Origin: Cupriavidus sp.
GTDB taxonomy: Bacteria; Pseudomonadota; Gammaproteobacteria; Burkholderiales; Burkholderiaceae
DNA length: 64,000 nt
NCBI GenBank assembly: GCA_031181345.1
Contig: JAPSLC010000026.1
Location: 1-64,000 of the forward strand
Direction: 5' to 3'
The notes beneath the pieces are model-generated. The model did no database searches. It saw only the letters and a program-made list of their open reading frames with translations, and was not told the origin of the DNA. The translations under genes and the position numbers were made by a program. Numbering within the stretch: position 1 is the stretch's first letter; each line of letters opens with the position of its first letter. Below, in pieces: positions 1 to 9,329 of the stretch.

Positions 1-1
1 G

Positions 2-1666
2 CTGGACCCGAGCGAGTTCGCTCCGGTTGCAAGGTTGCCGAAGTCCGCGACGCAGGCAAAAAAGCCCGTTCCGGCCTTGGAACGCGTGGCCCTGCTTGAA
101 AGCGGACCGAGCGAAGTCGCCGCGCCGACGGTGGAGGCCCGTGCCGGCGGCACGCGCGCCCGTTCGAAGGACGTGCCGAGCGCGCCGGTGTCGACGACGC
201 CGACCTCGCCGGTGTCGCTGGTCAAGACCAGCACCGCCACCACCAGCCGCCGCCAGCGCAAGGACACCGGCCCAGCCAAGCTGTTCGTGCTCGACACCAA
301 TGTGCTGATGCACGATCCGAGCTCGCTGTTCCGCTTCGAAGAGCACGACATCTATCTGCCGATGATGACGCTCGAGGAGCTGGACAACCACAAGAAGGGC
401 ATGAGCGAAGTCGCCCGCAACGCCCGCGCGGTCAGCCGCACGCTCGATGCGCTGGTGGCCGGCACAGACGGCGTGCTCGACGAAGGCTTGCCGCTGGCCA
501 AGCTGGGCAACCGCGACGCGCAGGGGACGCTGTTCTTCCAGACCCGCCTGAACGACACCAAGCTGCCCGAAGGCCTGCCCGAGGGCAAGGCCGACAACCA
601 GATCCTGGCGGTGGTCAGCGCGCTGCGGCAGCAGCATCCCGAGCGCGACGTCGTGCTGGTGTCCAAGGACATCAACATGCGGATCAAGGCCCGGGCGCTG
701 GGCCTGCCGGCCGAGGACTATTTCAACGACCAGGTCCTCGAGGACAAGGACCTGCTGTACTCGGGCGTGATGGTGCTGCCCAACGACTTCTGGGCCAGGC
801 ACGGCAAGGGTGTCGAGAGCTGGCAGGACCCGAAGACCGGCGCGATGTTCTACCGGCTGACCGGCCCGCTGGTGCCCTCCTTCCTCGTCAACCAGTTCGT
901 CTATCTCGAGCCGATGGACGGCAGCCTGCCGCTGTACGCGCAGGTCAAGGAGATCAACGGCAAGACCGCGCTGCTGCAGACGCTGAAGGACTACACGCAC
1001 CACAAGAACAACGTCTGGAGCGTGACCGCGCGCAACCGCGAGCAGAACTTCGCGCTGAACCTGCTGATGAACCCCGACATCGACTTCGTCACGCTGCTCG
1101 GCCAGGCCGGCACCGGCAAGACGCTGCTGGCGCTCGCCGCGGGGCTGGAGCAGGTGCTGGACCAGAAGATGTACAACGAGATCATCGTCACGCGCGCGAC
1201 CGTGCCGGTCGGCGAGGACATCGGCTTCCTGCCGGGCACCGAGGAAGAGAAGATGCAGCCGTGGATGGGCGCGTTCGACGACAACCTCGAGGTGCTGCAG
1301 AAGAGCGACGACAGCGCCGGCGAATGGGGGCGCGCCGCCACGCAGGAGCTGATCCGCTCGCGCATCAAGGTCAAGAGCATGAACTTCATGCGCGGCCGTA
1401 CCTTCGTCAACAAGTTCGTCATCATCGACGAGGCGCAGAACCTGACGCCCAAGCAGATGAAGACGCTGGTCACGCGCGCGGGCCCCGGCACCAAGATCGT
1501 CTGCCTGGGCAACATCGCGCAGATCGACACGCCCTACCTGACCGAAGGCTCCTCGGGTCTGACCTTCGTGGTCGACCGCTTCAAGGGCTGGAGCCACAGC
1601 GGCCATATCACGCTGGCCCGCGGCGAGCGCTCGCGCCTGGCCGACCACGCGGCGGACGTGCTGTGA
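2..1666 (+). CDS. PhoH family protein with N-terminal PIN domain (5'-partial)
   Basis: PIN-domain ribonuclease fused to a PhoH-type ATPase, probably acting on RNA in the cytoplasm. The frame is open to the window edge and starts with LDPSEFAP, a sequence typical of the N-terminal region in this family, so the true start is probably upstream. A TTG at 35 is the only start-like codon nearby. The PIN domain begins at KLFVLDTNVLMHD (nt about 280-310) and has an acidic LEELDNH motif. The PhoH ATPase has Walker A GQAGTGKT (nt about 1100) and Walker B VIIDEAQN (nt about 1420). The exact role is not established from sequence; PIN-PhoH fusions are described as RNA helicase/RNase-like proteins. Confidence 0.9.
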   Translation: MDPSEFAPVARLPKSATQAKKPVPALERVALLESGPSEVAAPTVEARAGGTRARSKDVPSAPVSTTPTSPVSLVKTSTATTSRRQRKDTGPAKLFVLDTNVLMHDPSSLFRFEEHDIYLPMMTLEELDNHKKGMSEVARNARAVSRTLDALVAGTDGVLDEGLPLAKLGNRDAQGTLFFQTRLNDTKLPEGLPEGKADNQILAVVSALRQQHPERDVVLVSKDINMRIKARALGLPAEDYFNDQVLEDKDLLYSGVMVLPNDFWARHGKGVESWQDPKTGAMFYRLTGPLVPSFLVNQFVYLEPMDGSLPLYAQVKEINGKTALLQTLKDYTHHKNNVWSVTARNREQNFALNLLMNPDIDFVTLLGQAGTGKTLLALAAGLEQVLDQKMYNEIIVTRATVPVGEDIGFLPGTEEEKMQPWMGAFDDNLEVLQKSDDSAGEWGRAATQELIRSRIKVKSMNFMRGRTFVNKFVIIDEAQNLTPKQMKTLVTRAGPGTKIVCLGNIAQIDTPYLTEGSSGLTFVVDRFKGWSHSGHITLARGERSRLADHAADVL

Positions 1667-1683
1667 GCGGACGGAGGCAAGCG

Positions 1684-2226
1684 ATGCGAAGCGATCGCCG
1701 GCGGCGCGCCTGCCGCGCGCTGTTTCCGTGCCTGATGGCGGCGGCCGGTGCGGTGATCGCGCCCGGGCTGCTGCGTGCGCAGGCCATCTCCGAACCGGCC
1801 GCGGCGCCGCCCCCGGGCGCGACCGCGCCTGCGCCTGTCATTGCGCCGCCATCCGTGCAGGCTCCCACACCGGCTCCCGCACCGGTGACCGCCCCACCGG
1901 TCAACGAGCCGGTGATCCGCACCGTCGGTGCGGTCAGCTATGTCTGCGGCGGCGTTGGCGAGGACGAGCAGCGGCGGCTGGCCGCGCGCCAGAAGCAGTT
2001 CAATATGGGTGTACTGTTTACGCAGGGCGCGTCCGGCGAATACCTGGCCGATGTCGAGGTCCGACTGATGCGCGAAGGCCACGAAGTGGCGCGATTTCGT
2101 ACCGAGGGGCCACGCTGCCTGATCAAGGCGCCGGAGGGCCGCTACAATGTGCACGCCACTTACAACGGCCAGCCCAAGTCCATGACCGTCGGCACCGGCA
2201 CCTACGACGCGCAGTTGCGCTGGTAG
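1684..2226 (+). CDS. secreted protein with carboxypeptidase-regulatory-like fold
   Basis: A 180-aa protein that I do not assign to a named family. An arginine-rich N-terminus is followed by a hydrophobic stretch and ALA/AQA-like cleavage options, so it is probably exported. Residues about 35-75 are Pro/Ala-rich (repeated APAP, APPP). The C-terminal 100 residues read as a small beta domain (YLADVEVRLMREG, GRYNVHATYNGQPKSM) resembling the carboxypeptidase regulatory-like beta sandwich. It starts 17 bp after the PhoH stop and may be co-transcribed with it. The start is the ATG at 1684. Confidence 0.7.
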   Translation: MRSDRRRRACRALFPCLMAAAGAVIAPGLLRAQAISEPAAAPPPGATAPAPVIAPPSVQAPTPAPAPVTAPPVNEPVIRTVGAVSYVCGGVGEDEQRRLAARQKQFNMGVLFTQGASGEYLADVEVRLMREGHEVARFRTEGPRCLIKAPEGRYNVHATYNGQPKSMTVGTGTYDAQLRW

Positions 2227-2290
2227 CCATCCGGGCATCGCGTGCAGCGATGCCCCGGTCGATGGACCGCACCGGCTGGCCCACCAGTCC

Positions 2291-3019
2291 ATGCGATCGA
2301 CCAGCACCGGCCTTCTCTCTTCGCTCTCATCGATCCCATCGCTTCCGTCGCTGCGCTCGGCAGCGATCGGCGCGCGCCCGCTGGTGGCGGGCGCCCTCGT
2401 CCTGCTGCTCGCCGCCTGCGCCAGCACGCCGCCATCGCGCCATGGCGGCCATGCCCGCACCCCGCGCGCGCCGATCATCGAGCCGAGTGCCGGACTTGAA
2501 GAGATCTCGATCCAGGCGATGTCGCTGGTCGGCACGCCCTACCGCTACGGCGGCAATACGCCCGATTCCGGCTTCGACTGCAGCGGTCTGGTGCGGTATG
2601 TGGTGTCGCGCGCGGCCAACGTCAATCTGCCGCGCACCACCGAGGCGATGGGCAGCCGCGGCACGCCGTTGGCGCGCGAGCAGGTCGCCTCGGGCGATCT
2701 GGTGTTCTTCAACACCACGGGGCGCGCGAACTCGCACGTCGGCATCTACGTCGGCCAGAACCGCTTCGTCCACGCGCCCTCGACCGGCGGCACCGTGCGG
2801 CTGGAGGACATGACCAAGCCGTACTGGGCGTCGCGCTACAACGGCGCGCGACGGGTGGCCAGTGCCGCGGTACCGGTCGCGCCGAGCACGCCGGTTCCAC
2901 CCGCGATGCCGGCCGTGCCCGCATCCCCGCCATCGGCGCCCGCCGCGCCTTCGCCGGTGCCAGTACCCACGCCGGTGCCGGAAGAGGACGATCCCATCGC
3001 GGCCTTCGCCAATCGCTGA
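2291..3019 (+). CDS. NlpC/P60-family lipoprotein, probable murein endopeptidase
   Basis: Probable cell-wall hydrolase cutting peptide cross-links in the periplasm. The N-terminus has a long signal with lipobox LLLAAC, so it is a predicted lipoprotein. The NlpC/P60 domain contains the catalytic Cys in FDCSGLV, the His in SHVGIY and the third polar residue in FVHAPS. The last 60 residues are a Pro/Ala/Val-rich tail, probably disordered. It lies 64 bp after the preceding gene on the same strand and is followed by a strong hairpin terminator. Length (242 aa) fits small NlpC/P60 lipoproteins. Confidence 0.88.
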   Translation: MRSTSTGLLSSLSSIPSLPSLRSAAIGARPLVAGALVLLLAACASTPPSRHGGHARTPRAPIIEPSAGLEEISIQAMSLVGTPYRYGGNTPDSGFDCSGLVRYVVSRAANVNLPRTTEAMGSRGTPLAREQVASGDLVFFNTTGRANSHVGIYVGQNRFVHAPSTGGTVRLEDMTKPYWASRYNGARRVASAAVPVAPSTPVPPAMPAVPASPPSAPAAPSPVPVPTPVPEEDDPIAAFANR

Positions 3020-3065
3020 GCCGCTGAGCCGCTGAGCCGGCATTGGCGGACAAGATGCGGCGCCA

Positions 3066-3099
3066 ATGAAAAAGCCAGGCAGATGCCTGGCTTTTTCAT
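3066..3099. terminator. bidirectional rho-independent terminator
   Basis: Perfect stem AGCCAGGCA/TGCCTGGCT, flanked by an A-run on the left and a T-run on the right. It can therefore end the plus-strand NlpC/P60 transcript and the convergent minus-strand Pit transcript. Confidence 0.85.
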
Positions 3100-3135
3100 T
3101 CACCGACTACCGTCGCCGGCGCGTCTCACAGCGTC

Positions 3136-4146
3136 TTACAGCAGATGCCGCCCGATCCACCATGCGATCGCCGACATGAAGGCCGACGCGGGAATGGTCA
3201 GCACCCACGCCCAGACGATATTGCCGGCCACGCCCCAGCGCACCGCCGAGGTCTTGCGCACCGTGCCGACGCCGACGATGGCGCCGGTGATCGTATGCGT
3301 GGTCGAGACCGGCACGCCCAGCGTGGAAGCGAGGAACAGCGAGATCGCGCCGCCCGTCTCCGCGCAGAAGCCGCCCACGGGCTTGAGCTTGGTGATCTTC
3401 TGCCCCATGGTCCGCACGATGCGCCAGCCGCCGAACAGCGTGCCCATGCCGATCGCCACATAGCAGCTGACGATGACCCAGGTCGGCGGCGCGGCGTCGC
3501 TCTGCAGCACGTGGCCGCTGGCGATCAGCAACATCCAGATGATGCCGATGGTCTTCTGCGCGTCGTTGCCGCCGTGGCCCAGGCTATAGAGCGAGGCCGA
3601 CACCAGCTGCAGGCGGCGGAACCAGCGGTCCACCCGCGACGGCGGCGTGCGGAAGAAGGTCCAGCCGACCACCAGCATCAGCAGCGAGCCGAGCAGCATG
3701 CCCATCAGCGGCGAGATCAGGATGAAGGCCACGGTCTTCAGCAGGCCGCTGGCCACCAGCGCGCCGGTGCCCGCCTTGGCCACCGCCGCACCGACCAGGC
3801 CGCCGATCAGCGCGTGCGAGGACGAGGACGGGATGCCGTAATACCAGGTGATCAGGTTCCACGCGATGGCGCCGACCAGCGCGCCGAATATCACGTAGTG
3901 GTCGACGATATTGACGTCGATCGTGCCGGTGCCGACGGTGGCCGCCACCTTCAGATGAAACACGAAGATCGCGACCACGTTGCAGACGGCGGCCAGCGCC
4001 ACTGCGTGATGGGGCTTGAGCACGCCGGTCGACACCACGGTCGCGATCGAGTTCGCGGCGTCGTGAAAGCCGTTCATGAAGTCGAACAGCAAGGCGAGCG
4101 TCACCAGCAGGACGATCACCCACAAGCTCATTTGTACAGTCTGCAT
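3136..4146 (-). CDS. inorganic phosphate transporter, Pit family
   Basis: Low-affinity phosphate (metal-phosphate) symporter of the inner membrane. 336 aa, nearly all hydrophobic helices. It shows the duplicated PHO4 signatures: GFHDAANSIATVVSTG near the N-terminus and GGNDAQKTIGII in the middle. The conserved IPSSSSHALIGGLVG and GVPVSTTHTITGAI re-entrant segments are also present. It lies 21 bp downstream of the DUF47 gene on the same strand, the usual Pit-accessory pair. It ends next to the shared hairpin with the NlpC gene. Confidence 0.93.
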   Translation of the reverse strand: MQTVQMSLWVIVLLVTLALLFDFMNGFHDAANSIATVVSTGVLKPHHAVALAAVCNVVAIFVFHLKVAATVGTGTIDVNIVDHYVIFGALVGAIAWNLITWYYGIPSSSSHALIGGLVGAAVAKAGTGALVASGLLKTVAFILISPLMGMLLGSLLMLVVGWTFFRTPPSRVDRWFRRLQLVSASLYSLGHGGNDAQKTIGIIWMLLIASGHVLQSDAAPPTWVIVSCYVAIGMGTLFGGWRIVRTMGQKITKLKPVGGFCAETGGAISLFLASTLGVPVSTTHTITGAIVGVGTVRKTSAVRWGVAGNIVWAWVLTIPASAFMSAIAWWIGRHLL

Positions 4147-4167
4147 GCGGAGTTCCGGTTGGCGCGC

Positions 4168-4794
4168 TCAGGCGTTTTCCAGCACGATGCCTTCGATGAT
4201 GTTGGCCACGTCCTCGCACTTGTCCGTGATCGTCTCGAGCTGCTCGAAGATGGCTTTCATCTTGATCAGCCGCTTGACGTCGGTCTCGTCGCGGAACAGC
4301 TTGGAAATCGCCCCGCGCATCAACCGGTCAGCCTCCGATTCGAGCTGATCGATCTGCTGGGCCGTCTTCAGGATCGTGCTGGCGTTGCCCATGTCCTCGA
4401 GCAGGCCGACCGCGATCTTGACCAGTTCGCAGCACTGCACGCAGATCGAGGCGAGCTTGCGGGCCTCGTCGGTCAGGCTGGTGACGTCGTACAGCGTGAT
4501 GGTCTCGGCCACGTCCTCCATCAGGTCGAGGATGTCGTCCATGGTCGTGATCAGCTTGTGGATCTCGTCCCGATCGAGCGGCGTGATGAAGGTCTTGTGC
4601 AGCAGATCGATGGTGTCGTGCGTGATCCGGTCCGCCTTCTTCTCGGTGGCCTGCACGCGCCGCGCATGGGCTTCGGCATTGCCGAGATCGTTGATCAGCG
4701 TTTCCAGTTCGCGCGATGCGGTGACCGCGCAGTCGGCGTGCTGGTTGAAGTATTCGAAGAACTTGCCCTCGGTGGGCATGAATCGGCCGAACAT
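4168..4794 (-). CDS. DUF47 / PhoU-like accessory protein of Pit transporter
   Basis: 208-aa helical protein of the DUF47 (PhoU-divergent, TIGR00153-type) family, first gene of a two-gene operon with the phosphate transporter. The start MFGRFMPTEGKFFEYF is typical. It has the EKKADRITHD and ESEADRLMR repeats characteristic of PhoU-like three-helix bundles, which bind metals through acidic E/D-rich motifs. The longer upstream frame was rejected because family members begin at MFGRF. It probably modulates Pit activity. Confidence 0.9.
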   Translation of the reverse strand: MFGRFMPTEGKFFEYFNQHADCAVTASRELETLINDLGNAEAHARRVQATEKKADRITHDTIDLLHKTFITPLDRDEIHKLITTMDDILDLMEDVAETITLYDVTSLTDEARKLASICVQCCELVKIAVGLLEDMGNASTILKTAQQIDQLESEADRLMRGAISKLFRDETDVKRLIKMKAIFEQLETITDKCEDVANIIEGIVLENA

Positions 4795-4987
4795 GACTGT
4801 TCCTTGTCGCGGCGCAAGAGCGCGCCGTCTCGTTGGGAATGACTGGATTGCGGGAGAGATTGCGCAACAGCCGGCGTTGTCGCCGGCTGTCACGGAAAAG
4901 CAATATTCTACAGGGTAGTCGGCGCGTGACGTACGCTTTGTGTGGCGCAACACGACAGCGTGCTGCTGCCCAGCCGCGCAGGCCGGG

Positions 4988-6379
4988 TCAGGTGTCGTTG
5001 TCGAAGAACGCCGGGCCGCCGCTGAAGTTGTCGAACTTGGTGAACTGGCCCAGGAAGGTCAGCCGCACGGTGCCGATCGGACCGTTACGCTGCTTGCCGA
5101 TGATGATTTCGGCGGTGCCCTTGTCCTGCGAGTCGGGGTTGTAGACCTCGTCGCGATAGATGAACAGGATCACGTCGGCATCCTGTTCGATGGCGCCCGA
5201 TTCGCGCAGGTCGGACATCACGGGACGCTTGTTGGGACGCTGCTCCAGGCTGCGGTTCAGCTGCGACAGCGCGATCACCGGGCAGTTGAGCTCCTTGGCC
5301 AGGCCCTTGAGCGAACGCGAGATCTCCGAGATCTCGGTGGCGCGGTTCTCGCCACCGCCCGAGCCCGACATCAGCTGCAGGTAGTCGATGATGATCAGGC
5401 CGAGCTGCCCGCATTGGCGCGCCAGCCGGCGCGAACGCGCGCGCAGTTCCATCGGGTTCAGCGCCGGCGTCTCGTCGATGAACAGCTGGGCGTCGTTCAT
5501 CCGCTGGATCGCGTGCGTCAGCCGCGGCCAGTCCTCGTCCAGCAGCCGCCCGGTACGCAAGCGATGCTGGTCGAGCCGGCCCACCGAGCCCAGCATCCGC
5601 ATCGCCAGCTGCGTGCCGGCCATTTCCATCGAGAACACCGCGACCGGCAGGCCCTGCTCGACCGCGACGTGCTCGCCGATATTCAGCGAGAACGCGGTCT
5701 TGCCCATCGACGGACGGCCGGCGACGATGATCAGGTCCCCAGGCTGCATGCCGCTGGTCATCCGGTCCAGATCGAGAAAACCGGTCGGCACGCCGGTGAC
5801 ATCGGTATTGGTGTCGCGGTGATAGAGCTCGTCGATCCGTTCGACCACCTGCGTCAGCAGCGGCTGGATCTCCTGGAAGCCCTTCTGCCCGCGCGAGCCT
5901 TCCTCGGCGATCGCGAAGACCTTGGATTCGGCTTCGTCCAGCAGCTCGCGCACCTCGCGGCCCTTCGGCGCGAAGGCCGAGGTCGCGATGTCGTCGGCCA
6001 CCGTGACCAGCTTGCGCAGCACCGAACGCTCGCGCACGATCTCGGCGTAGCGGCGGATATTTGCCGCGCTCGGCGTGTTCTGTGCCAGCGAATTCAGATA
6101 CGCGAGACCGCCGACCTCCTCGGCCTTGCCGGCCACCTGCAGCATCTCGTAGACGGTGATCACGTCGGCCGGCTTGGTGTCCGAGATCAGCCGCGCGATG
6201 CTCTGGAAGATCATCCGGTGATCGAAGCGGTAGAAGTCCGCCTCGGACAGGAAATCGGCGATGCGGTCCCAGGCCGCGTTATCCAGCAGCAGGCCGCCCA
6301 GCACCGATTGCTCGGCCTCGATGGAGTGCGGCGGGACTTTGAGATTGTCGAGTTGGGGATCGGCGACGGGCGCGTTCAT
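4988..6379 (-). CDS. dnaB: replicative DNA helicase DnaB
   Basis: Hexameric helicase of the replication fork. 463 aa from the ATG at 6379; a TTG nine bases upstream (6388) is possible. The N-terminal primase-interacting domain contains SIEAEQSVLGGLLLDN. The RecA-like domain has Walker A GRPSMGKT (about residue 205), IIIDYLQLM (Walker B) and the DnaB motif SQLNRSLEQRPNKRP. No insertion or intein is seen. It lies downstream of the ribosomal-protein operon on the same strand. The initiation region lacks a Shine-Dalgarno; a TATAAT lies eight bases upstream of the ATG (see findings). Confidence 0.96.
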   Translation of the reverse strand: MNAPVADPQLDNLKVPPHSIEAEQSVLGGLLLDNAAWDRIADFLSEADFYRFDHRMIFQSIARLISDTKPADVITVYEMLQVAGKAEEVGGLAYLNSLAQNTPSAANIRRYAEIVRERSVLRKLVTVADDIATSAFAPKGREVRELLDEAESKVFAIAEEGSRGQKGFQEIQPLLTQVVERIDELYHRDTNTDVTGVPTGFLDLDRMTSGMQPGDLIIVAGRPSMGKTAFSLNIGEHVAVEQGLPVAVFSMEMAGTQLAMRMLGSVGRLDQHRLRTGRLLDEDWPRLTHAIQRMNDAQLFIDETPALNPMELRARSRRLARQCGQLGLIIIDYLQLMSGSGGGENRATEISEISRSLKGLAKELNCPVIALSQLNRSLEQRPNKRPVMSDLRESGAIEQDADVILFIYRDEVYNPDSQDKGTAEIIIGKQRNGPIGTVRLTFLGQFTKFDNFSGGPAFFDNDT

Positions 6380-6492
6380 GGGGGGCAATTATAGCGGCCT
6401 GCCCGCGCATGGCCGAGCGTTTCTCGGCCGGCGGATGGACCGGATGATGGCGGCGCCGTGCGCGCCGCGCGCATGCGTGCTGGCGCCGCAAA

Positions 6493-6534
6493 GAAAAAAG
6501 GCAGAAGCGGCTATCGCCTGCTCCTGCCTTCTTG
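6493..6534 (-). terminator. terminator of the rpsF-rplI operon
   Basis: On the minus strand the stem AAGGCAGGAGC / GCTTCTGCCTT is followed by a run of T. It lies about 60 bp past the rplI stop and separates the operon from dnaB. Confidence 0.8.
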
Positions 6535-6593
6535 CTGGCCTGGCCGGGCCGCGGCGGCGCGAGCAGATGTCGCGCCGCTCGCGGCCGGCAAGC

Positions 6594-7046
6594 TTAGACG
6601 TGCTCGCCCAGCACCGAGACGGTGATGTCGACCGCGACGTCCGTGTGCAGCGACACGCTGATCGGGTAGTCGCCCACCATCTTCAGCGGACCGTTCGGCA
6701 GACGAACCTGCGCCTTCTCGACCTTGAAGCCCTGGCCAGCCAGCGCTTCGGCGATGTCGGCGTTGGTCACCGAGCCGAACAGTCGGCCGTCCACGCCCGA
6801 CTTCTGCGTGATCTGGACGGTCAGGCCGCTCAGCTTCTCGCCTTCGGCTTGCGCCGCGGCCAGCTTCTCGGCGGCGGCCTTTTCCAGCTCGGCGCGCTTG
6901 GCCTCGAACTCGGCGATGGCGGTCTGCGTCGCGCGGCGGGCGCGCTTGGACGGGATCAGGAAGTTACGGGCGTAACCATCCTTGACGCGAACGATGTCAC
7001 CCAGGTTGCCCAGGTTGACGACTTTTTCCAGCAGAATGACTTGCAT
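6594..7046 (-). CDS. rplI: 50S ribosomal protein L9
   Basis: 150 aa, full length. The N-terminal rRNA-binding domain carries the signature [19 protein letters not shown] and [11 protein letters not shown] long connecting helix ([18 protein letters not shown]) and the C-terminal lobe follow. It is the last gene of rpsF-priB-rpsR-rplI and is followed by a terminator. A clear AGGAGAAAAC Shine-Dalgarno precedes the ATG. Confidence 0.97.
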   Translation of the reverse strand: MQVILLEKVVNLGNLGDIVRVKDGYARNFLIPSKRARRATQTAIAEFEAKRAELEKAAAEKLAAAQAEGEKLSGLTVQITQKSGVDGRLFGSVTNADIAEALAGQGFKVEKAQVRLPNGPLKMVGDYPISVSLHTDVAVDITVSVLGEHV

Positions 7047-7073
7047 CGTGTTTTCTCCTTAGCGACCAGGCGA

Positions 7074-7352
7074 TCAGTTCTTGTGCAGGTCGGTGTACGG
7101 CAGCAGCGCCAGGAAGCGGGCGCGCTTGATTGCCGTGTCGAGCTGACGCTGATAGTGCGCCTTGGTGCCGGTCAGACGAGCCGGCGTGATCTTGCCGTTG
7201 TCGCCGATGAAGTCCTTCAGCGTGTCCAGATCCTTGTAGTCGATCTGTTCGACGCCGGCCACGGTGAAGCGGCAGAAGCGCTTGCGCTTGAACAGCGGGT
7301 TCTGCTGCTGGAAGCGCTTCTTGTTCTTGTTGTCACGTTTGACGAATGCCAT
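7074..7352 (-). CDS. rpsR: 30S ribosomal protein S18
   Basis: 92 aa. Basic N-terminus with [20 protein letters not shown], then the S18 core [13 protein letters not shown] and [20 protein letters not shown]. It sits 3 bp downstream of priB, so the two are probably translationally coupled. Confidence 0.97.
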   Translation of the reverse strand: MAFVKRDNKNKKRFQQQNPLFKRKRFCRFTVAGVEQIDYKDLDTLKDFIGDNGKITPARLTGTKAHYQRQLDTAIKRARFLALLPYTDLHKN

Positions 7353-7355
7353 GGT

Positions 7356-7655
7356 TCAATCCTTTACGAATGCTTTACATCCAGTGATGTGAAAGACGAG
7401 AGCCTTGCTGTTGCGGTGCTTGCGGGCGAGGAAGCCTTCGCAGTCGAGCACCGTGCCGAGCGGCGTGCGCTCGAGGTGCTGGCCGATCGGACCGATGCCC
7501 ATCGCGGCGATCGCGAATTCGACCTGCCGCGGCGTCTGCGCCTCGACCACCTCGCCGCCGTATTGCAGCAGGCAATTGACGACGGGGATGCCGGCCGGCG
7601 TATAGCGCAACGCGTCGCGCTCGACGAGGGTGGCGTGCAACCTCAGCTGATTCAT
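7356..7655 (-). CDS. priB: primosomal replication protein N (PriB)
   Basis: 99-aa OB-fold single-strand DNA-binding protein of the replication-restart primosome. It matches the family in size, position and sequence (MNQLRLHATLVERDALRYTP, ending with CEGFLARKHRNSKALVFHIT). It sits between rpsF and rpsR as in other betaproteobacteria. Confidence 0.92.
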   Translation of the reverse strand: MNQLRLHATLVERDALRYTPAGIPVVNCLLQYGGEVVEAQTPRQVEFAIAAMGIGPIGQHLERTPLGTVLDCEGFLARKHRNSKALVFHITGCKAFVKD

Positions 7656-7720
7656 CGCGCCACCGCCGCTCGCATGCCGCCCCGGTCATGCCGGAGCGAA
7701 CCGCACACAGCAGACCGCAC

Positions 7721-8095
7721 TCAGGCGGCCTGGCCTTCGCTGGTTTGCTGCGAAGCCTTGCGGGCTTCTTCGCGCTGGACTTCCTTCATCATCGGCGACG
7801 GGCCGGTCTCGGCCTTCTTCGTCTGGACGATCAGGTGGCGCAGCACGGCGTCGTTGAACTTGAACGCGTGCTCGAGCTCAGCCAGCGTGTCCTTGCCGCA
7901 CTCGATGTTCAGGCAAACGTAGTGAGCCTTGGCCAGCTTCTGGATCATGTAGGCCAGTTGACGACGGCCCCAGTCTTCCACGCGATGCACCTGGCCGTTC
8001 TGCGACGTGACCAGCGTCTTGTAACGCTCGATCATGGCCGGCACTTGCTCGCTCTGGTCCGGATGGACGATGAATACGATTTCGTAATGACGCAT
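7721..8095 (-). CDS. rpsF: 30S ribosomal protein S6
   Basis: 124 aa, starting at [17 protein letters not shown] with an AAAAGGAGCG Shine-Dalgarno. It contains the conserved [19 protein letters not shown] segment. It is the first gene of the four-gene operon. The upstream in-frame Met codons were rejected because S6 proteins begin at MRHYE. Confidence 0.97.
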   Translation of the reverse strand: MRHYEIVFIVHPDQSEQVPAMIERYKTLVTSQNGQVHRVEDWGRRQLAYMIQKLAKAHYVCLNIECGKDTLAELEHAFKFNDAVLRHLIVQTKKAETGPSPMMKEVQREEARKASQQTSEGQAA

Positions 8096-8242
8096 TGACG
8101 CTCCTTTTGGGATAAGCCGCCCGGGCGCCAAGTCCGGTGCAGCAAGGGTTAAATAGCCCGCGAGTATAGCCTGGAACGGCCACGGCGGCAAGCCGCATGG
8201 ATGCTCGGCCCGGATCGACCGCCTCTGCGTGCGCCGCCTGCC

Positions 8243-9238
8243 TCAGATCTGCGCGAAGAACTGTTGCAATCGCACCGGATCGCCGGCCAGGCCGGGATCG
8301 GCGCCGAGCGCCAGCAGCAGCGCCACCCGGGCCTTGTACGGATTCAGGTCGCCGGCCGATACGAAGGCCCCTGCCGTCGGATTCGGCTGCGCCGGGGCAA
8401 TCACATTACCGGCGCCGGTGCGCGTGCTGCGCACCACCGCGACACCGGCGCGCGCCGCGTCGGCGAGCGCCGCCACCAGCGTTTCGTGGATCGATCCATT
8501 GCCGGCGGCGGCCACGACCAGGCCGCGCACCCCGCTGGCCACCAGCGCATCGACCATCACGCGGCCCGGCTCCGCATAGCTGGCGACGATCTCGACCGCC
8601 GGCCAACTCGGCGGCAGCGGCAGGGCCTGCTGCGGCAGCCGCAGCGGCGCGCGCGTGAAGCGCACCAGCGCGTCCTGCACCAGGCCAATCGGCCCGCTGC
8701 CCGGTGAAGCGAACGCGTCCACGGCCGAGGTATGGGCCTTGACCGCGTCGCGCCCGGTATGAATCTGCTGATTGATGACCACCAGCACGCCCTTCCCCGC
8801 CGCATCGGGATGCGCCGCGACGCGCACGGCATCGAGCAGGTTCAAGGGCCCATCGGCCGACAGCGAGGTCGCCGGCCGCATCGCGGCAGTGAGCACCACC
8901 GGCACGCTCGCCACGCCAGCCAGATGCAGCAGCATCGCCGTTTCTTCCAGCGAATCGGTGCCGTGCGTGATGACGATGCCCGCCACGTCGTCCTGCGTGG
9001 ACCAGTGGTGAACCCGCGTCGCCAGCCGCGCCCACAGGCCGAACGACATGTCCTTGCTGTCGACCTGTGCGACCTGCTCCGCCTCGATCCGCGCGACATC
9101 CTTCAGCGCCGGGACGGCCTCGAGCAGCACCGACACCGGCACCGTCGCGGCCTGATAACGGGCGCTGCTGGCGGCGCTGGACGAGGAACCGGCGATGGTG
9201 CCGCCAGTGGCGAGAACGATGACGCGAGGCAGAGTCAT
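8243..9238 (-). CDS. L-asparaginase
   Basis: Hydrolyses asparagine to aspartate and ammonia. 331 aa from the ATG at 9238 (GTG at 9244 is an alternative). It carries both asparaginase signatures: LATGGTIAG with the nucleophilic Thr, and ITHGTDSLEETA with the second Thr and Asp. The conserved Lys position in this family appears here as Arg (TAAMRPATSLSADGP), so that charge is kept. No signal peptide is visible, so it is probably cytoplasmic despite its type II-like sequence. It is separated from rpsF by about 150 bp. Confidence 0.88.
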   Translation of the reverse strand: MTLPRVIVLATGGTIAGSSSSAASSARYQAATVPVSVLLEAVPALKDVARIEAEQVAQVDSKDMSFGLWARLATRVHHWSTQDDVAGIVITHGTDSLEETAMLLHLAGVASVPVVLTAAMRPATSLSADGPLNLLDAVRVAAHPDAAGKGVLVVINQQIHTGRDAVKAHTSAVDAFASPGSGPIGLVQDALVRFTRAPLRLPQQALPLPPSWPAVEIVASYAEPGRVMVDALVASGVRGLVVAAAGNGSIHETLVAALADAARAGVAVVRSTRTGAGNVIAPAQPNPTAGAFVSAGDLNPYKARVALLLALGADPGLAGDPVRLQQFFAQI

Positions 9239-9329
9239 GAGCACGAGGTATTCATAGGCAGGCGCAGATTGTACCTGCCACGCCGCCCCTCTCCCGTACG
9301 GTCTTGCCCTGCCTCGCCGGCCCAGGTCG

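Noticed and set aside
3145..4842. 565-aa open frame on the plus strand across Pit and DUF47 genes
   Set aside because: Antisense shadow of two well-supported minus-strand genes; sequence is His/Asp/Arg-rich low-complexity typical of high-GC antisense frames.
4940..6394. 484-aa plus-strand frame opposite dnaB
   Set aside because: Complete antisense of dnaB with skewed composition and no family resemblance.
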